Position numbers and translations under genes: made by a program. Shown here in pieces: positions 35,661-43,585 of a stretch of DNA of 64,000 bases. The notes under the pieces are model-generated. The model made no database searches and was not told the DNA's origin. It saw only the letters and a program-made list of their open reading frames with translations. Source of the DNA: Candidatus Gastranaerophilales bacterium (lineage in GTDB: Bacteria; Cyanobacteriota; Vampirovibrionia; Gastranaerophilales; Gastranaerophilaceae); contig CALUSL010000009.1 in NCBI GenBank assembly GCA_944323425.1, positions 1 through 64,000 of the forward strand, given 5' to 3'. Within the stretch, counting starts at the first letter, position 1, and every line of letters begins with the position of its first letter.

Positions 35661-35700
35661 TTTAACCGGAGGGTTACAATTTCAGGTATTTCTGGTTAAA
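35661..35700. other. Inverted repeat before the patatin gene
   Basis: A 10 bp stem with one wobble pair (35661-35670 with 35691-35700) and a 20-base loop in the gap between the SFG-tag gene and the patatin gene. No T run follows. It may be a weak terminator or a 5' leader structure ahead of the TTG start at 35732. Confidence 0.45.
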
Positions 35701-35731
35701 TAAATTTGAACATAAATTGTAAGGACTGATT

Positions 35732-36949
35732 TTGGATAATACAGCTCTGCAAAATTCAAAAAAATATCTCTGTATCTTTGGCGGCGGTGCAATAAGAGGA
35801 TTTGCTTACCTTGGTGCAATGATGGCGCTGCAAGAATTCAATGTAGAGATAAAAGGATTCGCCGGCTCATCCGTAGGCGCAGTTTTTGCGGCATTTGCCG
35901 GAGTCGGCTACACGATGGACGAACTACATAAAGTTTTTGATGATGTAAATTTCGATTTGTTCAGAGATGTGCAACTGAATCTTGCCAAAAATTTTGCAAT
36001 CAGCAAAGGCGAATTTTTTCTTGATTGGATAAGAGAGTGCATTGAAAAAAAATATTACGGTGCGGATTATAAAAAAGACAAAAATGATCCGGTAACGTTT
36101 AAAGACATAAAAGAAGATGTAATGGTCATAACCAGCAATATGAACGGATGTACTCCGTTTGTATTTTCAAAATACTCCACGCCTGATTTTGAAATAGCTC
36201 AGGCAGTCAGAATTTCAACAGCTCTTCCGGGACTGTTTGAGCCGTTTGAATATGACGGAAAACTTCTAATAGACGGAGATATGATGAAAAGCTGGCCAAT
36301 GTGGAGAGTTGACTCGCCATTGTGTCCTGATGACTACAGGGTTTTGGAATTCAGGTTGGAAGGAAGCAAAAATTGGAGCAATGTCAAAAACTCAATCGAG
36401 TATTTGAATGCGGTTTTCGCAACCCTTTCTAACTTTGCAACAGACTACATCGAATCAACCTACCAGCCCAAAGATAAATTTGACTATATAAAAATAGATA
36501 CGGACAAAGTTCTGCCTGTCCAATTTACGCTGCCGTATGACGAACGAATAAAACTGATTGAACTCGGTTACAATGCGACAGTGGACTACTTCAGAAACAC
36601 TCTTGTTGAAAAAAGGAAACAACTGCTGCCGCACTATGAAGTGCTGCTGGACAAACTCATACGCGCGAAAAACAATATTACACTAAACCATATAGACAAA
36701 GCAAAATCCAGAATCTGTGAGATGTTTGTTTATCTTTGCGAGGCAAAACGCTACATTGATATAGCAATTTACGATGACATTGTTAAGTTCAAAAATTACT
36801 TTTTTAACAATATAAAAACCTCACCTGTTCTAAAAAGAACAAGCCTGAAGGATAAAAGACAGGTTGAATACTATGCCAATCAGCTGAATATAAGACTTTT
36901 AGACAGATGTATGGAACTAAAGGCATATATTGATTCTATGGAGAACTAG
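35732..36949 (+). CDS. Patatin-like phospholipase
   Basis: 405 residues from a TTG start, supported by AAGGA six bases upstream. The oxyanion motif GGGAIRGFAYLGAM (residues 14-27), the nucleophile elbow GSSVGA (GxSxG) and the catalytic Asp in LLIDGDMMKSWP (DG motif) are all intact, so it should hydrolyse phospholipid or other acyl esters. The C-terminal 150 residues are helical and not recognised. No signal peptide. It is followed at once by a dehydrogenase gene. Confidence 0.9.
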   Translation: MDNTALQNSKKYLCIFGGGAIRGFAYLGAMMALQEFNVEIKGFAGSSVGAVFAAFAGVGYTMDELHKVFDDVNFDLFRDVQLNLAKNFAISKGEFFLDWIRECIEKKYYGADYKKDKNDPVTFKDIKEDVMVITSNMNGCTPFVFSKYSTPDFEIAQAVRISTALPGLFEPFEYDGKLLIDGDMMKSWPMWRVDSPLCPDDYRVLEFRLEGSKNWSNVKNSIEYLNAVFATLSNFATDYIESTYQPKDKFDYIKIDTDKVLPVQFTLPYDERIKLIELGYNATVDYFRNTLVEKRKQLLPHYEVLLDKLIRAKNNITLNHIDKAKSRICEMFVYLCEAKRYIDIAIYDDIVKFKNYFFNNIKTSPVLKRTSLKDKRQVEYYANQLNIRLLDRCMELKAYIDSMEN

Positions 36950-36950
36950 G

Positions 36951-37985
36951 ATGAAAGCTCTTGTCTGGCATAAAAACGGAGAAATTGAACTCGTAGAAAA
37001 ACCCGTGCCTGAAATCAAAGACCCGCGTGATGCAATAGTTAAAGTCACCATGTCCTCAATTTGTACAAGCGACCTGCATATTATACACGGTTTTGTGCCG
37101 AAGGCATTGCCGGAAACCGTTCTGGGGCATGAATTTGTGGGAGAGATTATCGAAACAGGTGCAGCTGTAAAGAATCTAAAAACAGGCGACCGGGTCAGCG
37201 CAAACTGCGAAACATTCTGCGGAGAATGTTTTTTCTGCAAACGCGGTTATATAAACAACTGTCTGAACGGCGGCTGGAAGCTCGGATGCAGCATTGACGG
37301 ATGTCAGGCAGAATATGTCAGAGTACCGTTTGCAGATACAGGACTTACAAAACTCCCCGAAAACTTATCATACAAAAATGCACTTTTTGTCGGCGACATA
37401 CTTGCAAGCGGCTATTTCGGAGCAGAAATGTGTGAAATAAAAGCAGGTGATACAATTGCTGTTATCGGGTGCGGTCCCGTTGGATTATGCGCAATGCAAT
37501 GTGCACGACTTTCAGGTGCAGAAAAAATAATAGCAATAGACATAGACCCTGACAGGCTTAACATAGCAAAGGATAACGGTCTCGGGGACATATTCATAAA
37601 TCCTGCAGTTGATAATACGCAGGATATTGTGCTTTCTGCAACAGAAAACCGTGGTGCAGATGGAGTTATAGAGGCGGCCGGAGCAAAAGAAACATTCCGG
37701 CTGGCGTGGGAAATTGCCCGTCCAAATGCAGTCGTCGGTGTTGTGGCAATGTATGAAGAGGCCCAGATTTTGCCGCTTCCTGATATGTATGGAAAGAACT
37801 TAACTTTTAAAACAGGCGGAGTTGATGCAATCCACAGTCAAAAACTTTTAAAATACATCTCAGAAGGTAAGCTAAATACAGATTTTCTTGTCACAAAAGA
37901 AATGAGGCTAGAGGACATAACAGAAGCATACAAACTGTTTGAGGCAAAAAGCAGCGGAATGCTGAAAATAGCTATAACAGCTTAA
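36951..37985 (+). CDS. Zinc-dependent medium-chain alcohol dehydrogenase
   Basis: 344 residues from the ATG one base after the patatin stop. Catalytic zinc site: Cys in SICTSDLH and GHEFVGEI. The structural zinc site has CGECFFCKRGYINNC. The Rossmann motif is GCGPVGL with acidic AIDID, so NAD is likelier than NADP. It resembles the secondary-alcohol or formaldehyde-type branch; the substrate cannot be fixed. Co-transcribed with the patatin gene. Its end overlaps the convergent MNT antitoxin gene by 14 bases. Confidence 0.92.
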   Translation: MKALVWHKNGEIELVEKPVPEIKDPRDAIVKVTMSSICTSDLHIIHGFVPKALPETVLGHEFVGEIIETGAAVKNLKTGDRVSANCETFCGECFFCKRGYINNCLNGGWKLGCSIDGCQAEYVRVPFADTGLTKLPENLSYKNALFVGDILASGYFGAEMCEIKAGDTIAVIGCGPVGLCAMQCARLSGAEKIIAIDIDPDRLNIAKDNGLGDIFINPAVDNTQDIVLSATENRGADGVIEAAGAKETFRLAWEIARPNAVVGVVAMYEEAQILPLPDMYGKNLTFKTGGVDAIHSQKLLKYISEGKLNTDFLVTKEMRLEDITEAYKLFEAKSSGMLKIAITA

Positions 37986-38271
37986 TCAAATCAGGTTCAA
38001 TAATTTTGTAAAAAGATTCCGACATTGTTTCTCTGTCCGACAGATTCACAATATAGGGCAAATCACTTTCATCAAAATTTTGTTTTATTATCTCTATATC
38101 TCTAAAATCAATTTCTGAATTACTTTTTATAAGAATATCAAGATCAGAAAGTTTACGAAAATTTCCTTTTACTCTTGAGCCGTAAGCAAAAAATTCATAA
38201 CGAGAACAGAAAGGTTGTATTATTGATTTTATAACAGCCATTTCATCATCAGAAATTCCTTTAATTTTCAT
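37972..38271 (-). CDS. MNT nucleotidyltransferase antitoxin (MntA-like)
   Basis: 99 residues from MKIKGISDDEMAV, starting inside the end of the HEPN gene (11-base overlap); seven extra codons are open upstream. The sequence FAYGSRVKGNFRKLSDLDIL is a perfect GS-x10-DxD nucleotidyltransferase signature. In type VII systems MntA attaches AMP to a Tyr of the HEPN toxin and so inactivates it. The pair orientation, HEPN first then MNT, is as expected. Confidence 0.88.
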   Translation of the reverse strand: MKIKGISDDEMAVIKSIIQPFCSRYEFFAYGSRVKGNFRKLSDLDILIKSNSEIDFRDIEIIKQNFDESDLPYIVNLSDRETMSESFYKIIEPDLIKLL

Positions 38272-38674
38272 AAGTCTGTCCTTTATAGGCACGCAACAAG
38301 AATTCTGTATCCTCTAGAAAATCAGGAATTATTTCAATTAATCCACGTGATTTTTCAATATTATACTCATGAGCTGTATCATTTCTTCTCTGATAGTAAT
38401 TTTTCCATCTCATCCAGTCCTGTGCAAAGCCATACCCTTCCATAAATCTGAATATATTGTTTACAGTCAATTCTTTATCTGTTTTTCCGTATTTCTGGAT
38501 AAAGAGTTTTTTCATAAACTTCCATGCGGTCTCCAGCGTATATTCGAAACGTTTTACACAAGAATCGGCAATATATTCCAGCAGGGGGGATTTCTGATTA
38601 TCTAAAAAAGCGGAATAACTTTCTTTTAATGTTATATATGCATTTTCAAGATTTTCAATACTTAGTTCGCTCAT
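38261..38674 (-). CDS. HEPN toxin (HepT/HI0074-like)
   Basis: 137 residues, all-helical. The sequence RNDTAHEY at residues about 92-99 is an exact R-x4-H-x-Y motif: R and H form the HEPN RNase site and Tyr is the residue modified in type VII toxin-antitoxin systems. The N-terminal CVKRFEYTLETAWKFMKKL matches the nucleotidyltransferase substrate-binding family. Probable ribonuclease toxin neutralised by the MNT protein encoded next. Alternatively a housekeeping nucleotidyltransferase pair. Confidence 0.85.
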   Translation of the reverse strand: MSELSIENLENAYITLKESYSAFLDNQKSPLLEYIADSCVKRFEYTLETAWKFMKKLFIQKYGKTDKELTVNNIFRFMEGYGFAQDWMRWKNYYQRRNDTAHEYNIEKSRGLIEIIPDFLEDTEFLLRAYKGQTYEN

Positions 38675-38715
38675 TGCTACTCCGTATAAATATAGTTGTA
38701 TAATACTACATTCTT

Positions 38716-39174
38716 TTATAATTTGTCACTCTTAGTTTTTGTAGACTCTGATTCAGGTTGTCCATAATATTGGCAATATTTCATACTTTCTTCTGTCCAG
38801 TTCTTCAGATATACCCTTTTCGTAGAAGTATCGGAGAGCTTTTTCAGAATATTTTTCGGAAATCTGCATTCTGTATCGAGTTTTCCATTTACAAACATTT
38901 TATAAATGCAAACATTATTTTCATACCCCAGAATCAGTTTTTTCGTCGACAATGTACCGTATTTGCTGGTTTCTCCGTTATTTACCTGCACAAAAGGAGT
39001 ACAATCTTTTATATGTGAGCTTATTTCCAGTTCCTTTTCATCCGATACAGGCTGCTGCATTATACTTTCAATAATCGCATCATTTTTTGATACTTTTTTA
39101 TTTATTCGTTTCTTACCAGCAGTACATCCGCAGCAGAAAACACAAATCAAAAAAATAAGAAAAAATTTTTTCAT
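38716..39174 (-). CDS. Exported lipoprotein-like orphan, paralogue of its neighbour
   Basis: 152 residues from MKKFFLIFLICVFCCGCTAG, a signal peptide probably ending at a lipidated Cys (FCCGC). The mature domain shares with the upstream gene the pattern CTPF / VCIYKMF / ECRFPKNILKKLS, so these are paralogues with three matched Cys. Not recognised. The start overlaps the stop of the upstream gene (TTAATG), so the pair is translated together. It is 41 bases from the HEPN gene but separately organised. Confidence 0.65.
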   Translation of the reverse strand: MKKFFLIFLICVFCCGCTAGKKRINKKVSKNDAIIESIMQQPVSDEKELEISSHIKDCTPFVQVNNGETSKYGTLSTKKLILGYENNVCIYKMFVNGKLDTECRFPKNILKKLSDTSTKRVYLKNWTEESMKYCQYYGQPESESTKTKSDKL

Positions 39175-39542
39175 TAATTTTCCTTTCTCGTACAAGAATA
39201 AGGATCATTTAAATACTGAATAAATATTGTCGCATGATTTTTGCTGTTCAGCGTCGAAAGAATTTTCAAATCATCTTTTGAGAAAAAACAGTCACTTGTA
39301 ATCTTCTTTCTCTCCGGTCCGTAAAAACCATATTCTTGATAGTGACATTTATCTCCTGCCATTCCTAGGATTTGCTGCAATGCAATACCATTCTTTCCGT
39401 TTGGAAATTCAGGGCTTCTGTAGGGTGTACAGTTTTTGAAATTTTTACCGAGATTATTTATATTTGTATAATCAAAATCCGCCAAAGCAGGGCAGGTGCA
39501 AGAAAGTACAAATAATATAAAAATAACAAAAATTTTTTTCAT
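39174..39542 (-). CDS. Exported orphan, paralogue of its neighbour
   Basis: 122 residues. Signal peptide at 1-22, cleavage after PALA. The mature part has CTPYRSPEFP, KCHYQEYGFYG and DCFFSKDDLKILS, matching Cys positions of the 38716 protein. It lacks a lipobox, so one partner may be free in the periplasm and the other anchored. Function not recognised. Confidence 0.65.
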   Translation of the reverse strand: MKKIFVIFILFVLSCTCPALADFDYTNINNLGKNFKNCTPYRSPEFPNGKNGIALQQILGMAGDKCHYQEYGFYGPERKKITSDCFFSKDDLKILSTLNSKNHATIFIQYLNDPYSCTRKEN

Positions 39543-39609
39543 GCAAACTCCGCTTATTTCTTAAAACACAATTCTATAGTACAGTATAGAAAGGACAAAG
39601 GCAAGATTT

Positions 39610-41361
39610 ATGGACAGAATTAGAAAGTTTACAAAAAAATACTGCATAAAAGAACTGGCTGTCATATTTTTTATTTCAACAGTGTTATTCTTTATCTTCT
39701 ATGCAAAATATGATGAATACTTAATCGATATAGGAAGAGAAGCATACATACCCTGGCAGATGCTGAAAGGGAAAATTCTATACAAGGATATATTCAATGT
39801 TTACGGACCTCTCGGATATCAGATTAATGCAATTTTATTTTCAATTTTCGGCACAAGTTTGAATACACTGTATCTTGCCGGTTTTTTCAATTCATTAATA
39901 ATTCTTTTCTCCACTTTTTTCATCTCAAAATTATTTGTAAGCAAAAAGACATCTCTTTGCATAACCGGACTCACTATATTTATTTGTGTCTATGCAAAAA
40001 ACTTTTTTGATTTTATATTTGCATACTCTTATAACGCGATATACGCTCTTTCCGGATTTCTTCTATCTGTATTATCAATCCTTTTGTATATAAAAAACAG
40101 AAGCAAAACAGCATTACTAGCAGGTTTTATGTTTGCAGGTTTTGCATTTGCAAACAAAATTGAATATTTTCCATATTTTTGTTTTCTGTTTTTATGCTTG
40201 CCAATTTTTGCAAAGAGAGATTGGAAAAAGTATGTTTTTTCAGTTTTAGCCTTTTTGTGCTTTCCGGTTTTATCCTTCTGTGCGCTATTTTTACAGGGGT
40301 TGGATACCACTGACCTTTATAATGCATATGAACTAATCAAAAAACTTATACATGCTCCATCAACAACATATTTTTACACAACAAACGGGCTGTATTTCAA
40401 CATACAACGCACAAAAGAAGCTTTGTTAATCTTTTGGGAAGTTATGAAGGTAATCATACCATACTCGATATTTTTGTATGTAATAGAATATCTGCGTGAA
40501 AAATACAAAATCAATAACGCCCTGACCGAAATTTTGCTGATTGCCTGCACAATTATACTTATCTCAAAAAACATTAAATCTCTGGTTCTATACAGAGACG
40601 GGCTTTTTTCCTGGTTGGGACTCATAGTTCTGATAATTTTATTGGTTTCTGCAGTGATTTTTGTAAAAAAGCTTGTTTCCGGCAGTATTCTACGCAGGGA
40701 TAAAATGTTTTTGTTCCTTGTAATAAGTACAATATTAGCCTCCTTCAAGGGACTTTTTTCTATTTATACAAATACATACGGAACATTCAATCTTGCCATA
40801 CTATTTGCACCTGCTGTTATATTTTTTATAAAATATCTGCCTGTAAATTATACAAACAAAATTCTTCTGAACAAAACAATAAACCAGCTATGTATAGCCG
40901 CAATGCTGGGATGCTTTGCAGTAACTCTGTACAGAACAGTAAAAACAGAGTTATATGTAATAAAACAGCCGCGTGGAATTATTGCGACAAGAACAATATA
41001 CGGGGAGCAAAATGCACTAATATCATATATAAAAAACAATACACCGAAAAATGCAAAGATTTTGACTGTTCCAGAAGGCGTAACCGTAAATTTTCTTGCA
41101 GAGCGGGACTCTGACAATTTTTATTACTATCTCATGCCGGTAAATGTCGATATTTTCGGGGCTGAAACAATCATAGAAAACTTGAAGAAATCACCGCCTG
41201 ACTATATTTTGCAAAACAATCTGGGATACTCAGCATATAACAAAGGCGGCATTTTTTCATATCTCACAGGATTTTATGAATTTCTGGAGCAAGAATATAC
41301 GCCGGTCCTTCAGCTCAATGCGCCGGTAAGCTTTACCTTATACAAAAAGATATCAGGATAA
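39610..41361 (+). CDS. GT-C fold membrane glycosyltransferase (PMT/ArnT-like)
   Basis: 583 residues with about 11-12 membrane helices over residues 15-440 and a soluble C-terminal domain (about 450-583). The first periplasmic loop has DEYLIDIGREAYIPWQMLKG and DIFNVYGPLGY, the acidic loop typical of dolichyl- or polyprenyl-phosphate-sugar-dependent enzymes. It should transfer a sugar from a lipid carrier at the outer face of the inner membrane. The position beside an acyltransferase and glycan genes fits surface polysaccharide or lipid decoration. Confidence 0.8.
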   Translation: MDRIRKFTKKYCIKELAVIFFISTVLFFIFYAKYDEYLIDIGREAYIPWQMLKGKILYKDIFNVYGPLGYQINAILFSIFGTSLNTLYLAGFFNSLIILFSTFFISKLFVSKKTSLCITGLTIFICVYAKNFFDFIFAYSYNAIYALSGFLLSVLSILLYIKNRSKTALLAGFMFAGFAFANKIEYFPYFCFLFLCLPIFAKRDWKKYVFSVLAFLCFPVLSFCALFLQGLDTTDLYNAYELIKKLIHAPSTTYFYTTNGLYFNIQRTKEALLIFWEVMKVIIPYSIFLYVIEYLREKYKINNALTEILLIACTIILISKNIKSLVLYRDGLFSWLGLIVLIILLVSAVIFVKKLVSGSILRRDKMFLFLVISTILASFKGLFSIYTNTYGTFNLAILFAPAVIFFIKYLPVNYTNKILLNKTINQLCIAAMLGCFAVTLYRTVKTELYVIKQPRGIIATRTIYGEQNALISYIKNNTPKNAKILTVPEGVTVNFLAERDSDNFYYYLMPVNVDIFGAETIIENLKKSPPDYILQNNLGYSAYNKGGIFSYLTGFYEFLEQEYTPVLQLNAPVSFTLYKKISG

Positions 41362-42548
41362 TAAAGCCGGCGGCATGGGCATCCAGGGATTACCCCCCCC
41401 CCCGAAAGCTCGCTCGCAGAGCGGATTTTAGCCTTAAGGGCGTTAAAAGCTTTAACAGCTTTTTGTTCTACAAAGATGTGAGAAAGAACTCCTATTACAA
41501 CACAAATCAATATACTTGCCCATATGTTCCAATACGGATGAGCATATACAAAAGCCTTGTTTGTCCACATAAAATGTTTTTCTATAGCAAAACCGACCTC
41601 TTGCATTATGTATATTGCAAAAGAAAATTTCCCGAGAAAAATAGAAAATTTATTTTCAAGAAGCTTAGACAGCAATCCTTTTTTTGCAAGGAATAACAGA
41701 AATAAACTACTGAAAATAACTATATATATAAAATTATTATGAAAGCTAATTTTATGAAAAATAGTGTTATTAATTAGGAACATAAAAAGATAAATCTCAA
41801 ACGCAGAAATTGCTATAAAAAACAAAGCTGATTTCAACTTATTTTTTATTTGAAAATTCTTCACATATTCTGATATGTTCTCCCACAGCATACCTAAGAA
41901 GTAGCCTAAGCCAAGTCCTGCAAAAGCACGAAAAAATGCACCGGAAAATAAACCAAAAATTTTTCCTTGCGCACCTGTGATTGTTCCATTATTCCACGTT
42001 AAAATTGCTGTATAAGACATAAATAAAAGAATGAACATAATTATATTAAAAACTCTGTGGCTAAATGTTTTATAACTATAATGTAAAAATATAGAAGTCC
42101 AGAATAAAGCGCAAACAAACCACGAAACTCCATTATTCGTCATTTTCCATATTAAAACATTGTGCAAAAACAATAAAGTTAAGACATTTGCATACGAATA
42201 AAAGTCACAAATATGAAATAGCGAAAGCAGACCAGAAAGAATTATAGAAAAAGCGATCAACGGCCAGAATCTGATGATTTTGTTAATTGAAAACTCCAAA
42301 GTGCTGTCTTGTTTATTTTTAAAATGAAAAAATAAAAAGAATCCTGCCATAATGAAAAAATATTCCACACATAAAGATGTGCCAGCGCGTTGCATCCATA
42401 ATTTTACGTACAAAGGAAAGTCTTCGTACAAATGATATATCGGTACACAGTAATAAAGTATATGCGAATATACAATTATTATTGCAAATATAAACCGCAA
42501 AAATTCTATGTTTTTTATCTTTTCCATTTTATTACTTTTTTCCTGCAT
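41310..42548 (-). CDS. Acyltransferase-3 (OafA/OatA-like) with G-tract tail
   Basis: 412 residues from MQEKSNKMEK, with GGGGAGAG before the ATG. Ten helices, starting with NIEFLRFIFAIIIVYSHILY (the acyltransferase-3 His) and including RAGTSLCVEYFFIMAGFFLF. It should O-acetylate a surface sugar. All helices end by about residue 360. The last 40 codons include an 11-G tract followed by VIPGCPCRRLYYPD and overlap the convergent glycosyltransferase gene by 52 bases. With ten G the frame would stop directly after the tract. So the tail here is unlikely to be ancestral. Confidence 0.85.
   Translation of the reverse strand: MQEKSNKMEKIKNIEFLRFIFAIIIVYSHILYYCVPIYHLYEDFPLYVKLWMQRAGTSLCVEYFFIMAGFFLFFHFKNKQDSTLEFSINKIIRFWPLIAFSIILSGLLSLFHICDFYSYANVLTLLFLHNVLIWKMTNNGVSWFVCALFWTSIFLHYSYKTFSHRVFNIIMFILLFMSYTAILTWNNGTITGAQGKIFGLFSGAFFRAFAGLGLGYFLGMLWENISEYVKNFQIKNKLKSALFFIAISAFEIYLFMFLINNTIFHKISFHNNFIYIVIFSSLFLLFLAKKGLLSKLLENKFSIFLGKFSFAIYIMQEVGFAIEKHFMWTNKAFVYAHPYWNIWASILICVVIGVLSHIFVEQKAVKAFNALKAKIRSASELSGGGVIPGCPCRRLYYPDIFLYKVKLTGALS
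41393..41403. repeat. Homopolymer of 11 C (G on the coding strand)
   Basis: Eleven consecutive C in an AT-rich genome, inside the 3' part of the acyltransferase gene. Such tracts are known to slip in replication. In this frame the gene reads on to 41310; minus one base gives a TAA at 41392-41390; plus one base gives a different tail of about 14 codons. Sequencing error is also possible in such tracts. Confidence 0.9.
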
Positions 42549-42676
42549 AACACTCTCCCCAATTTTTCAAAAATTATATTAATCATAACATGACCAATTA
42601 CATCTGTATTAACTTAAAAAATTTAAGTTACAGTTTTTTACATAAAGGATTTACAGCGAAAAAAAGAAGTAAAGAA

Positions 42677-43585
42677 TCAAAATATATTGTTATTAATTTC
42701 TGCAATTTTTAAATTTCTTGCGGTTTCCTTTAAAAATGCAAGTTCTTTTTCTGAAAAATTTATATCAGCCAAGACTCTTGCTCCATCCGCATCAACAGTG
42801 CATGGCACGCTTAAAGCGGCATCTTTTATACCATATTCACCATTAAGCAGCGTGGAAACACTCAGTTTCGCAGGTCTGTTTCCAATAATTGCCTCAGCAA
42901 TACAACACACACATGTAGCAATGCCATAAAATGTTTTACCCTTACCGGCAATAATTTCAGCTCCCATCGCACGCACATCAGCTTCCATTGCTGTTTTTTG
43001 CGATTCGTTTAATCCGCAATCCCCGATTGCGCTCCAAAAAGCGGTCTGAGAATTTCCATGCTCCCCGATTACCGGAATTTCAACCTCGTGTCCGAGATAG
43101 TCCGAAACAATGGAAGAAAGCCTAGAAGTATCAAGTATACAACCAGTTCCAAACACCTTTCCGCGTGGTAGATTAAGCCGTTTCGTTAAATAATAAGTCA
43201 AAACATCGACAGGATTTGAAACCACAAGAACTACGCCGCCATTATAGTATTTTTCAATATTTGATGCTATATCAGACATAATCTTTAAATTGTCGCCTGC
43301 CAGATCAAGTCTGCTCTCACCTTGTTTTCTGCTTCTGCCTGCCGTCACAATAATAAGCGAACTGTCTTTTATATCGGAATATTCTCCGCATGTGATATTC
43401 GAAAACGGCATACAGTGCAGACCGTGTCTTATATCCAGCATTTCAGCATTTGCAAGTTTTTCATTTATATCAATTAAAACAATCTCCTGCGTCAGCCCCC
43501 TAAGCATTAAGGCATAAGCAATGCCGGAGCCGACAGCCCCCGCTCCTATTATTGATACTTTTCTTTTTTGTTTATCCGCGAACAT
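42677..43585 (-). CDS. LDH/MDH-family 2-hydroxyacid dehydrogenase
   Basis: 302 residues. NAD site GAGAVGSGIAYAL with LIDINE, catalytic His in GEHGNSQTAFWSA, Asp in LDTSRLSSIV and substrate Arg in GESRLDL. The specificity loop reads AGRSRKQGESR: by alignment to AGANQKPGETR of lactate dehydrogenases, the Gln at classical position 102 is Arg, the change that turns LDH toward malate. Other loop residues are LDH-like, so the substrate may be malate or another 2-ketoacid. Last gene of the acyl-glycan operon, overlapping luxC by 14 bases. Confidence 0.85.
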   Translation of the reverse strand: MFADKQKRKVSIIGAGAVGSGIAYALMLRGLTQEIVLIDINEKLANAEMLDIRHGLHCMPFSNITCGEYSDIKDSSLIIVTAGRSRKQGESRLDLAGDNLKIMSDIASNIEKYYNGGVVLVVSNPVDVLTYYLTKRLNLPRGKVFGTGCILDTSRLSSIVSDYLGHEVEIPVIGEHGNSQTAFWSAIGDCGLNESQKTAMEADVRAMGAEIIAGKGKTFYGIATCVCCIAEAIIGNRPAKLSVSTLLNGEYGIKDAALSVPCTVDADGARVLADINFSEKELAFLKETARNLKIAEINNNIF

